A stretch of DNA of 8,123 nt, taken from assembly GCA_903943625.1 (NCBI GenBank), contig CAJAPL010000046.1, positions 1-8,123 of the forward strand, given 5' to 3'. The position numbers were made by a program, and so were the translations under genes. The notes beneath the pieces are model-generated. The model was not told where the DNA came from and ran no database searches. It saw only the letters and a program-made list of their open reading frames with translations. The stretch is from an uncultured bacterium. Lineage in GTDB: Bacteria > Patescibacteriota > Gracilibacteria > Absconditabacterales > Absconditicoccaceae. Of this stretch, positions 1-6,305 are shown in pieces; the stretch's first letter is position 1; the number at the start of each line of letters is the position of its first letter.

Positions 1-1
1 A

Positions 2-241
2 AAAGTATTTAAAAAAAATAAAGAAATTAAATTTACGATAAAGGAGTTTATGATACTCGAAATACTTCTCGAAAACATATGAAGAAGTACATCAAGGACG
101 ACAATAATTGAAGAGATATGGGGGAACGATAGTATTTTCGAAGAAGATTCAAAACTCGATGTATATATATCCAATATAAGAAAAAAATTATGAAAAAATC
201 TAATTGAAACCATCAAATGATATGGCTACCAAGTGTGATAA
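2..241 (+). CDS. OmpR/PhoB-family response regulator, C-terminal DNA-binding domain (5' truncated by window edge)
   Basis: The visible 79 residues are the winged helix-turn-helix output domain of an OmpR-type two-component response regulator. Family landmarks in order are KEFMILEILLEN, the GRSTSR turn, IIEEIWGND, the recognition helix LDVYISNIRKKLG, and the terminal wing IETIKGYGYQVG. The reading needs TGA as Gly at several conserved places: NxGR, KKLG, KGYGY and the last residue. The stop is TAA with a second TAA directly after. The receiver domain, with its phospho-accepting Asp, lies upstream of the window, and no histidine kinase is visible. An exported Met/Gly-rich protein follows 83 bp downstream on the same strand and is a candidate target or partner (inference). 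Family assignment is firm; the signal sensed cannot be read. Confidence 0.93.
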
Positions 242-272
242 TAAAGTTTAAGTTTAGTTTAAGGTAGATGAG

Positions 273-278
273 TATAAT
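273..278 (+). promoter_or_regulatory. -10 box (TATAAT) upstream of the secreted Met/Gly-rich gene
   Basis: A perfect TATAAT lies 46 bp before the ATG at 325, which would give a leader of about 40 nt. I see no good -35 hexamer at the right spacing, so this promoter may depend on an activator such as the regulator encoded just upstream (inference). Confidence 0.45.
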
Positions 279-324
279 AGCCCACGTCAGATAAACATGA
301 CGCTTTATATTCTAACTACACACA

Positions 325-945
325 ATGAAAACAAAATCTATTATTTTACCAGCTATAGCATGACTTGTTATATTAACAAGTGCTGGAGCACTAACATTTG
401 CATCCAATAGTCAATCTTACTCTTGAGCAAAACAATGAAATATGGGAATGAGAGATTGATGAATGAAATGATGATTACAATGAATGAAAAATTTAAGCGA
501 AACAGATCGCCAAGCAATGATGGAAGCAGTACAAAAAGCTATTGATGCAAAAGATTACGAAGCATTTAAAGCTGCGCATACAAAGTACTGAATAACTCTA
601 AACATGACAGAAACTCAATTTAAAGAAATGCTTACAAAAAAAACAGAAATGGATCAAAAAAGAGCGGAAAAAGATGCCTTGAGAACAAAGATTCAAGAAG
701 CAATTAAAGGCTGAGATTTTGAGACACGAAAAACATTAAACAAAGACATGCCCATGTTAAAGTACATCGATACTGAAGCAAAGTTTACCAAACTACAAGA
801 AATGGAAAGCTATAGAGAAAAAATAGAGACCATAGCAAAAGATCTATGATTACCACAGTGAAAATGAATGTGAGAATGAATGTGAATGTGAAAAAAATGA
901 TGAAGATGAATGTGAATGTGAATGGGATTTAGACAAGAGAAGTAA
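325..945 (+). CDS. Exported Met/Gly-rich helical protein, possible metal-binding or envelope-stress factor
   Basis: A 206-residue protein readable only with TGA as Gly. Residues 1-26 form a signal peptide: a short basic start (MKTKS), a hydrophobic core, and a probable cleavage after LTFA. Residues about 27-55 are rich in Gly and Met. The middle (about 56-172) is charged and helical and holds two related motifs, AKDYEAFKAA near residue 81 and GDFETWKTL near residue 135; the W of the second is a CGA codon aligned with the F of the first. The tail (about 173-206) is a Met-Gly repeat ending GMGMGMGFRQEK. Size, export, helical body and Met-rich end recall the periplasmic CpxP/Spy/ZraP style of protein, but I see no LTxxQ motif that proves homology. 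It sits after a response regulator gene and before a strong terminator. Met clusters could bind Cu(I) (inference). No Shine-Dalgarno precedes the ATG. Confidence 0.85.
876..924 (+). repeat. TGAATG hexamer repeats encoding Met-Gly tail
   Basis: Two copies of a 16-bp sequence (876-891 and 906-921), each built from TGAATG hexamers, lie in the 3' end of the secreted-protein gene. Each hexamer encodes Gly-Met under TGA=Gly, so the repeat is the coding basis of the Met-Gly tail and a likely site of copy-number slippage. Confidence 0.7.
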
Positions 946-981
946 TTTTATAGAAAACAAGGACAATAATATAAGGAGAAG

Positions 982-1017
982 AGCTTAGCCCAATACACCA
1001 CAGGCTAAGCTTTTTTT
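982..1017 (+). terminator. Rho-independent terminator after the secreted-protein gene
   Basis: Perfect 9-bp stem (AGCTTAGCC with GGCTAAGCT), 12-nt loop, followed by a run of seven T. It lies 36 bp after the TAA at 945. Confidence 0.93.
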
Positions 1018-1018
1018 A

Positions 1019-1046
1019 TTTACAATGAGTTAAAAATCATTATATA
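1019..1046 (+). promoter_or_regulatory. Possible sigma70-type promoter for the DUF5652/phosphoesterase unit
   Basis: TTTACA (1019-1024), a 16-bp spacer, then TATATA (1041-1046), placed directly after the upstream terminator and about 40 bp before the ATG at 1087. Both boxes are imperfect, but position supports it. Confidence 0.4.
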
Positions 1047-1086
1047 GAGTGCGTACAAAAGTTTTTTTATTCTTTACCAGAATATA

Positions 1087-1326
1087 ATGACCCCAGAACC
1101 TACTCTATATGCAAATTCAGCAGCCCCTGTAATTGCATGATGAATGCTCGCATTAATAATTATCCTTGGTATTCGAGAAGCTGTTTGGAAAGCAATTGCT
1201 ATGCGGAAAGCTTGAAGATGAAACCAATTAGCACGGTTTATATGTTTATTTATATTCAATACTGCATGAATCTTGCCCATATTATACCTGATATTTTGGC
1301 AAAAAAAGTGAAGTAAAAAGAAATAA
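1087..1326 (+). CDS. DUF5652-like small membrane protein
   Basis: A 79-residue protein with two hydrophobic helices (about residues 15-36 and 50-71) and a basic C-terminus. It matches my memory of the DUF5652 family, common in CPR genomes: a W..VWK..ALW.A pattern, then a short basic loop, WFI and N-T-x-G-I-L-P-I-x-Y-L. Matching depends on reading CGA at residue 30 and CGG at residues 40 and 50 as Trp; these fall on the family's conserved Trp positions, while W34 and W71 are ordinary TGG. Gly codons at 18, 19, 43, 45 and 61 are TGA. The phosphoesterase gene starts 5 bp after its stop, so the two are probably co-transcribed. Molecular function of the family is unknown. Confidence 0.85.
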
Positions 1327-1331
1327 AAAAA

Positions 1332-2066
1332 ATGCAGCACAAGACAATAATTATATCTGATATCCACCTATGAACAAAAGACTCTAGGCATCAAAGAGTT
1401 TTAGATTTTTTGCAAAAAAATAAATGCGAAAACCTAATTCTAAACTGAGATATTATAGATGGTCGACATATAAAAATATTTGGTTGACGACCCAAATGAC
1501 ATACAGACCTAGTACATTATATATTAGATTTGGCAAAATCTGGACAAACTAAAGTTTTTTATATAGCAGGCAATCATGATGATTTTCTAAGAAAAGTATT
1601 GCCTATGAAATATTGAGATATTAGCTTTGTCAAAGATATGATTTATAACTCATGAAATAAAAAATATTATATCTGTCACGGAGATAAATTTGATAGGATA
1701 GAATGAAGATTATTTTTCCTATCCACAATATCTTTTCTTGTGTGATCATTCATCTTTATGATAAACAGGATTTATAACAGATGGAGGGAAAAGAGATGAC
1801 TAAAATACTTTTCATTAGTAAAACAAATCAAGCTAATAGCAAAGCTACTGATGACAGGATGAACAAAAAGATTCGAAAAAAAGCTTGTAAAAACCGCCAA
1901 ATGAAAGGATTGCGATTGAATAATTTGTTGACATATACACAAAGAAGAAAATAAGATGTTGGGGAATATCCACTATCTAAACTCATGAGATCGAGTAGAA
2001 GTCTGAACAGCGATAATAGAAGATTACCAATGAAACTGGAGTATTTATTATTACAAAAAAGATTAG
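1332..2066 (+). CDS. LpxH-like metallophosphoesterase (UDP-2,3-diacylglucosamine diphosphatase-like family)
   Basis: A 244-residue calcineurin-like phosphoesterase with every metal-site motif present: SDIHLG (D10, H12), NGDIIDGW (D40), GNHDD (N81, H82), HGD (H116), GHIH (H201, H203) and a final SGDWVE. GDIIDGW and the following W-P-x-x-H-T-D-L stretch are typical of LpxH-like proteins, which hydrolyse UDP-2,3-diacylglucosamine in lipid A synthesis. W45, W53 and W221 are all CGA codons, at positions where this family has Trp. A hydrophobic segment at about 127-144, followed by a basic stretch, suggests membrane association. Because CPR bacteria generally lack lipid A, the natural substrate may be a different nucleotide-linked lipid or phosphoester (inference). 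It starts 5 bp after the DUF5652 gene, has no Shine-Dalgarno, and its TAG overlaps the stop of the convergent gene. Confidence 0.9.
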
Positions 2067-2812
2067 GATTTCTTAACGATATCAGGACTGTCTGCAACAT
2101 TCAGCATTTCCATTATCTTAACAAACAATGGTAATTTTATACAAGCTCAAGGGACACCAATATCAACATCGATTTTAGATATATCTCAACAGGGAAGACT
2201 TTTAAACTTATTTTTTAATACATAATAATATACTATACTTTCAAGTTCAAAATTTCATTTTTTAAAAGCAGACTTATAAGTATCAAATTTCTTCTTTAAG
2301 AATGCATTGTAGGCTGGCATACAATCTTCCACGGCCAGACTTTCCTCTCATGAAGAATAGACAGTAGTATCTTCTCTATTCTTTTTCTTCTTCTTAATAT
2401 CGTCATTGAGAAATGTCTCTTTAGATTTATGCATATCTAATAGGGCCACACTAATATTGGATCTTATAGAATTTAAAATTTTTAAATAACTAGCCAAGTC
2501 TATATTACTACTTTCGGCATCTACATTAATATTTTCGTTAAGTTTGAAATTAATCTTAATAGCTTTAAATAATTTATTAATAGGAATATTTTTACCTTTT
2601 TCAAAATATGCCCAAAAATAAGATTTAAAAGCATCGAAATCTATATATCTTAATTCATTTTGAGTTATATTAAGTTCAAGATTAGCAAGAATCTCTCTCC
2701 TAATCGGCTTGAGTCTAGCATTAAATATGGGATTTCTTTCTGGATGTGCAATTACCCAACGCAATGTATTTTTTAAAAATTTCACATCTTTATCTCACAG
2801 ATTTTCATGCAT
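2063..2812 (-). CDS. Hypothetical protein, unrecognised family
   Basis: A 249-residue ORF continuous when TGA is Gly; a standard-code reading would cut it into pieces at 2348. ATG at 2812 (MHENLGDKDVK) is preferred because it is the furthest start before an in-frame stop and lies about 27 nt below a good promoter; an internal GTG at 2785 is the alternative. I recognise no family. There is no signal peptide or membrane helix. The first half is Lys/Asn/Ile-rich and looks helical, with YFWAYFEKGK near the middle; a basic KKKKKNRED patch comes next; the C-terminal third has CMPAYNAFLKKKF and a YYYVLKN stretch. All Arg codons are AGA, AGG or CGT. The stop overlaps the phosphoesterase stop by 4 bp on the other strand. 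Confidence 0.8.
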
Positions 2813-2845
2813 CGATATGATTTACTACAAAAAATAAACGCAAGC

Positions 2846-2873
2846 ATTATAATCATCAGCCAAAACATATCAA
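2846..2873 (-). promoter_or_regulatory. Promoter for the hypothetical gene at 2063-2812
   Basis: On the minus strand, TTGATA (2873-2868), a 16-bp spacer and TATAAT (2851-2846), giving a leader of about 27 nt before the ATG at 2812. Confidence 0.65.
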
Positions 2874-2973
2874 GCATATTTTTTACAAAAAGAGAATAGC
2901 ATAAAAAGCTAATTATTGTTTGAGATTCTTATGCTTTTGATTATATTCAATCAGTTATTTCGCACTTCAGACT

Positions 2974-2979
2974 TACAAT
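2974..2979 (+). promoter_or_regulatory. Possible -10 box of the tRNA-Arg gene
   Basis: TACAAT sits 9 bp before the tRNA 5' end, the right distance for a start just outside the mature tRNA. No clear -35 box is seen. Confidence 0.35.
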
Positions 2980-2988
2980 TCATTTTAT

Positions 2989-3060
2989 GGTCCGATCGTT
3001 TAGTGGATAGGACACAATCCTGCGAAGATTGTAACCCCGGTTCAACTCCGGGTCGGGCCA
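2989..3060 (+). tRNA. tRNA-Arg, anticodon GCG
   Basis: Complete 72-nt cloverleaf. The acceptor stem GGTCCGA pairs with TCGGGCC (one G-T). The D arm spans GTTT to GGAC with a GG in the loop. The anticodon stem CAATC/GATTG is perfect, with loop CTGCGAA giving anticodon GCG. The variable loop is 4 nt. The T arm is CCCGG-TTCAACT-CCGGG and the discriminator is A; CCA is not encoded. A20 in the D loop and C35 agree with Arg identity. Most bacteria use ACG (inosine-modified, reads CGU/CGC/CGA) for this box. GCG reads only CGC and CGU, as expected where CGA and CGG no longer mean Arg. Confidence 0.95.
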
Positions 3061-3129
3061 AATAATAACAAACAAACGAGAAAGGTAAAAACAAACCACA
3101 TTGCGATAATCCTCTACCCGAGAATTCAG

Positions 3130-3150
3130 GGTTCAACTCCGGGTCGAGCA
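3130..3150 (+). pseudogene. Degenerate tRNA 3' fragment (T-loop and acceptor)
   Basis: Seventeen bases (3130-3146) repeat exactly the T-loop and following acceptor sequence of tRNA-Arg (3039-3055), 91 bp downstream of it, followed by an acceptor-like GAGCA. The 5' side of the T stem is CAGGG and no longer pairs properly with CCGGG, and no matching 5' acceptor, D arm or anticodon arm is present. It is read as a remnant of a duplicated tRNA or of an integration event. Confidence 0.65.
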
Positions 3151-3176
3151 ATATGCCAAAAATCAACATTAAAAAT

Positions 3177-3204
3177 TTGCAATATTAGAAAAAAGACTTA
3201 TAAT
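3177..3204 (+). promoter_or_regulatory. Promoter for the coiled-coil protein gene at 3237
   Basis: TTGCAA (3177-3182), a 16-bp spacer and a perfect TATAAT (3199-3204). Leader of about 26 nt, A-rich, with no Shine-Dalgarno. Confidence 0.7.
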
Positions 3205-3236
3205 TTCATATAAGATTTAAAAAATAACAAAAACAA

Positions 3237-3905
3237 ATGGCAGAAAAAAAAGAAGTAACAAAAAAAGCTGAGGAAAAAAAACCAGCTACAAAAGCGACAA
3301 AACCAGTTGCTCCAAAGTGATTAAGCAAAACAGAGCTTATTGAGAAGTATCAAAAAATGATACAGTTTTTGCAAAACACTATTGGCGATATGGAAACTGA
3401 CATGAAAAGATTGAAATTAATTTTGAATCAATTATCCAAATTCGATCCAGAAGATGCAAACAGTTTACAAGAAAATGAAGAAATACAAAAAGCTATATGA
3501 GATACTGAACTAAAGAAATATGAAGAAGAAGACATGGAAATCGTTGAATGAAAATTTGATTGATATTTTATGATCTGATGAGATCAGAAAAGATATCCAG
3601 TGCCATTAAATTATTCAAGTAAAACAAAACTTATCCCATGAGATATTTTAAAGCTCAAAATAATGCAAGATTGAAAATTTATTTATAAGCTGATTCATCC
3701 AGCAGAGAGAAAACACATCAGAGCTGTTCTCTCCAAAACAGATGACAATAAATTTACAGCAATGACAGATGACGGTAAAGTATATTTCCTCAATCAGGCT
3801 GCTGTTACATTCTTTAAAGGTAAACCTGGAGATGAACTATACATCATAACAAACGAAAAAGAGGAATGATGATTTGCTGCCATAGAGGCAATCATAAAAA
3901 AATAG
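3237..3905 (+). CDS. Conserved CPR protein with Lys/Ala-rich N-terminus, coiled coil and beta-type C-terminal domain
   Basis: A 222-residue cytoplasmic protein without signal peptide or membrane helix. Residues 1-28 are a low-complexity Lys/Ala/Thr/Pro tail. About 32-90 is a heptad-rich coiled coil (KYQKMIQFLQNTIGDMETDMKR and on). The globular domain from about 100 onward has the pattern EGKFDGYFMIGGDQKRYPVP-NY-SKTKLIPGDILKLKI, then FIYKLIHPAERKHIRA, then a region ending in an AAVTFFKGKPGDELYII stretch and AAIEAIIKK. I recall this architecture as a widespread CPR hypothetical family of unknown function; that is memory, not a search result. Gly is mainly TGA. All Arg codons are AGA. It is a single-gene unit with its own promoter and terminator. 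Confidence 0.88.
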
Positions 3906-3930
3906 CAATAATCAAACAAAAATAAAATCT

Positions 3931-3956
3931 GGCCGATACCTATCGGTCTTTTTTTT
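3931..3956 (+). terminator. Rho-independent terminator after the coiled-coil protein gene
   Basis: Seven-pair stem around GGCCGAT / ATCGGTC (one G-T) with a 4-nt loop, followed by eight T. It starts 26 bp after the TAG at 3905. Confidence 0.9.
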
Positions 3957-4043
3957 ATTCTAAAATAAACCTCCTCAATCCAAAAAATCATTGAAATATA
4001 AGCTCATTTAAATATCAATCTAATATATTATCACTTTTTGCTT

Positions 4044-4049
4044 TATAAT
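4044..4049 (+). promoter_or_regulatory. -10 box of gatB
   Basis: Perfect TATAAT ending 14 bp before the gatB ATG. The expected start site leaves a leader of only about 8 nt, so gatB mRNA may be nearly leaderless. No clear -35 box is seen. Confidence 0.5.
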
Positions 4050-4063
4050 ACTACTTACATCCA

Positions 4064-5545
4064 ATGTTGTTAACAATCTGACTAGAAATACATATAAAAT
4101 TAAAATCTGAGAACAAAATGTTTTGTCAGTGTCCAAACCAACAAAATTTTGACACACTACAAGCAAACACCAACATATGCCCAGTCTGTACTTGACAACC
4201 TTGAGCTTTGCCGACACTAAGCAAAGAAGTTTTGGACAAAGCATTATTATTATGAAAAGCTCTTAACTGTGATATAAACGAAATATCTCAATTTGATAGA
4301 AAGTCATATTTCTACCCTGACCTCCCTATGTGATATCAGATTACACAACTGTATAAACCCACAAATATCAATGGGCATGTACCATTTTTTGTAGATAATG
4401 AATATTCACAAGAAAGAATAATACACATACAAGACGCTCACATGGAATGCGATACGGGCAAAATGATCCATCAATGATGAGAAGCACTATTAGATTTTAA
4501 TCGCGCGGGGACTCCCCTTGTGGAAATAGTAACTAAGCCAGATTTTACTAGTTCAGATGAGGTTGTAGAATTTCTCAAAGAGCTCCAAAGAATAGTAAGA
4601 TACAACGACATTGCAGATGCAGACATGGAGAAATGACAGATGAGATGTGACGTAAACATATCTGTAAGAAAAAATGAATCCGATCAATACTGAACAAGGG
4701 TGGAATTAAAAAACATGAACTCTTTTTCTGCCATCAAAAGAGCAATTCAACACGAATACGATAGACAATCAGCCTTGTACGATAAATGAGAAAAATTTAA
4801 TCAGCAAACTAGAGGTCGAGATGATGCAAAGTGAGAATCTTATCTTATGAGATCCAAAGAAGATGCTCTCGACTATAGATACTTCCCAGAGCCAGATCTA
4901 CCACCATTGGTTTTGGATAAGCTGATTATTAAACGATTGGACAATCAGACGCTTGAAATCCCCTACCAAACAATAAAACAATTTAAAGAATACTGATTTC
5001 ATAAAGAATACATAAATGCTATTATATCCGACAAAGAAACTCTAAATTATTTCTTATCAATTTTGTCCTCCTTTGGAAAAGGAGGTGGCTGAAAGCCGGA
5101 GGATTTAAAAACAGAAGAAAAATTAAATGCAAAAAACCTAGCAAAATGGATCTCATGACCCATATCAGCTCGGACAAAAGAAAACTTCAAATCAATAAAT
5201 GAGTTAAAGTTTGATAAAACTAAATTCCAGAAATTCTTGAACATCAGTAAAGAATGAAACATACTAGAAAATCAGCTAAAAATAGTAATTGATGAAATGC
5301 TTAATTTAGGAAAAGATCCAAATGATATCATAAAAGATAAATGATTTGATGCTCCAGCAATAGATGCATGAGAACTAGAAAATATATGTAAAAAAGTTAT
5401 CGAAGAAAATCCGGATATAGTACAACAATACAAATGATGAAAGACAACTACTCTATGATTTTTTGTATGACAAGTTATGAAAAAATCTTGAGGCAAAGCC
5501 AATCCTAAAATTATATGAGACCTAGTAATGAAACTATTAGAATAA
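4064..5545 (+). CDS. gatB: Aspartyl/glutamyl-tRNA(Asn/Gln) amidotransferase subunit B
   Basis: A 493-residue GatB, the kinase/transamidase subunit of GatCAB that converts Glu-tRNA(Gln) and Asp-tRNA(Asn) to the amidated forms in the cytoplasm. Landmarks in order: [10 protein letters not shown] at the N-terminus, [35 protein letters not shown], the [11 protein letters not shown] metal/ATP region, [67 protein letters not shown], a helical region, and the C-terminal YqeY-like tail ending GQVMKKSGGKANP and DLVMKLLE. Roughly two thirds of its Gly residues are TGA. W252 of TRGWD is CGA; residues 291 (CGA) and 370 (CGG) are also read as Trp. ATG 4064 is the only ATG after an upstream in-frame TAA. 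Residues about 334-347 are a Gly-rich insertion encoded by a palindromic element. gatA and gatC are not in the window. Confidence 0.97.
5066..5103 (+). repeat. Palindromic element inserted in frame within gatB
   Basis: Two adjacent hairpins: an 8-bp stem CCTCCTTT/AAAGGAGG (5067-5085) with a 3-nt loop, then GGC/GCC (5087-5097). TCCTCC at the start can also pair with GGAGGA at the end (5066-5071 with 5098-5103), closing the whole unit. It is G+C-rich against AT-rich gatB, uses GGN for Gly instead of TGA except at its junction, and encodes [13 protein letters not shown], absent from typical GatB. It looks like a small mobile palindromic repeat tolerated in a surface loop. Confidence 0.7.
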
Positions 5546-5566
5546 ATATTTTTCTTTAACGCGAAA

Positions 5567-5591
5567 GTCCCCTTTTCCGGGGACCTTTTTT
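5567..5591 (+). terminator. Rho-independent terminator after gatB, possibly bidirectional
   Basis: Six-pair stem GTCCCC/GGGGAC with a TTTTCC loop, followed by a C and six T, 21 bp after the gatB TAA. On the minus strand it is followed by a shorter T run and could also help end transcription of the small basic gene at 5617-5832. Confidence 0.88.
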
Positions 5592-5616
5592 GTGAGAAAT
5601 ACTCTCAATTAATAGA

Positions 5617-5832
5617 TTATCTTCTCCCGCCAGGCTTTGTGGGCTTGCTCTTTTTCTTCTCCTTACTCTGTTTGTTGAGTTTCTTCTGCTTACTCTTTGA
5701 GATTTTGGGAGCTGAATCAGAATCAGAGACATTCTTCTTTTTCTTGTGCTTTTTAGAAGGGGTGCCAAAACGACCTTTTCTTGGGTTTCTTCTGGGCTTA
5801 CCCTTTCCTTTTTTTGGTTCTCTGTAAGGCAT
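5617..5832 (-). CDS. Small, highly basic Lys-rich protein, atypical codon use
   Basis: A 71-residue ORF with 30 Lys/Arg and only 4 acidic residues, beginning MPYREPKKGKGKPRRNP and ending TKPGGRR. A KKHKKKKN block sits near the centre. It is probably disordered and could bind nucleic acid (inference); I recognise no family. All six Gly codons are GGN and none is TGA, and Lys AAG is frequent, unlike neighbouring genes where TGA-Gly and AAA dominate. Arg is AGA or CGT. It ends in TAA, has its own minus-strand promoter at 5867-5894 and no Shine-Dalgarno. Overlapping open frames on both strands come from the same low-complexity sequence, so its coding status is likely but not certain. Confidence 0.6.
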   Translation of the reverse strand: MPYREPKKGKGKPRRNPRKGRFGTPSKKHKKKKNVSDSDSAPKISKSKQKKLNKQSKEKKKSKPTKPGGRR

Positions 5833-5866
5833 TTGGTTTTTTTTATTTGGTTTTTCCGCACTTTTT

Positions 5867-5894
5867 AATATAGATATTATCCATCAATAGTCAA
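5867..5894 (-). promoter_or_regulatory. Promoter for the small basic gene
   Basis: On the minus strand, TTGACT (5894-5889), a 16-bp spacer and TATATT (5872-5867), giving a leader of about 28 nt before the ATG at 5832. It lies just below the terminator at 5922-5951. Confidence 0.6.
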
Positions 5895-5908
5895 TACAAA
5901 TTATAAAA

Positions 5909-6223
5909 TTATTCGATTAAGAAAAACGCCGGCAAATAATCATTGCCAGCGGCTGGCGAAACCAGCAATAAAAAGTTGTGTCATGCTTTTAACACATTTG
6001 CGTTAGTGCATGGATGCCCCTGTGTAGTGCACTTGCCATTCACACAAACACTACAGACCAAAAGACTTCTTCTTTGGTGCTTCTGGTTGTTTTTCTTCTG
6101 TTGTTCAGTCAAAATCCCCTCACCATGCTCACAAATATTCTTATCTGCATGCATGGATTCCAGTTTCTTTTGATAGGAAGTCACAGGGCGTTGCCTCCTT
6201 GGTTTCTCTGATTTTTTAGCCAT
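5909..6223 (-). CDS. Small Cys-containing basic protein; true end ambiguous (TGA at 5981)
   Basis: From ATG 6223 the ORF begins MAKKSEKPRRQRP and has a basic first half, then a Cys cluster: C-E-H-G, then CSVCVNGKC and GHPC. The Cys/His spacing could form a small metal site, but I recognise no family. The first 80 codons contain four Gly, all GGN. At 5981-5983 comes TGA. Under the host code this is Gly and the frame runs 24 more codons to TAA at 5909, straight through a strong terminator (5922-5951). If TGA is a stop, the gene is 80 aa (5981-6223) and the terminator sits about 30 bp after it, the normal arrangement. That layout and the TGA-free body suggest origin in an organism where TGA is stop. 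No Shine-Dalgarno is seen. Confidence 0.55.
5922..5951 (-). terminator. Rho-independent terminator, minus strand
   Basis: Read on the minus strand: nine-pair stem CGCTGGCAA/TTGCCGGCG (one G-T), 7-nt loop, then five T. It lies about 30 bp below the TGA at 5981. Confidence 0.85.
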
Positions 6224-6247
6224 ATACAATCATGTTTTTGGTTAATA

Positions 6248-6253
6248 ATTATA
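6248..6253 (-). promoter_or_regulatory. Possible -10 box for the Cys-containing small ORF
   Basis: Minus-strand TATAAT, 25 bp above the ATG at 6223, in the 82-bp gap below the thioredoxin-CcdA gene. The -35 position (TTCATT) is a poor match. Confidence 0.35.
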
Positions 6254-6305
6254 TTTGTGTTTATATAAGTAATGAATATAAGGCAAAAGTCAAGCTTAAT
6301 GCATT

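Noticed and set aside
876..924. Short spaced repeats resembling a CRISPR-like array
   Set aside because: The units are coding hexamers for Gly-Met, too short and without spacers, and no cas gene is present.
1074..1367. Minus-strand 97-aa ORF across the DUF5652 gene
   Set aside because: It is antisense to a gene with clear family match, and has no supporting signals.
2067..2228. An open frame in phase with the phosphoesterase continues past its TAG with a hydrophobic stretch
   Set aside because: It is the complement of the 3' end of the minus-strand gene at 2063-2812, which is continuous and has its own promoter; no start codon supports the plus-strand frame.
2348..2350. Premature stop (TGA) in the minus-strand hypothetical gene, suggesting a pseudogene
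   Set aside because: TGA is Gly here, and the frame stays open for another 95 codons to a TAA that meets the neighbouring gene's stop.
2898..2935. Inverted repeat AGCATAA/TTATGCT followed by T on the plus strand, possible terminator
   Set aside because: The stem is only 7 bp and AT-rich, the loop is 24 nt, and no plus-strand gene ends upstream of it.
5041..5110. Possible frameshift in gatB at the G-rich insertion
   Set aside because: The frame is the same before and after the insert from ATG 4064 to TAA 5545, and both flanks match GatB.
5639..5827. Plus-strand Phe/Leu-rich ORF opposite the Lys-rich small gene
   Set aside because: It is the complement of Lys-rich codons, with no promoter in that direction; it starts after a strong plus-strand terminator.
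5556..5861. Longer 101-codon minus-strand frame overlapping the 71-aa basic ORF
   Set aside because: It starts within the poly-A/T leader, runs into the gatB terminator, and has less plausible composition than the 71-aa frame with its own promoter and leader.
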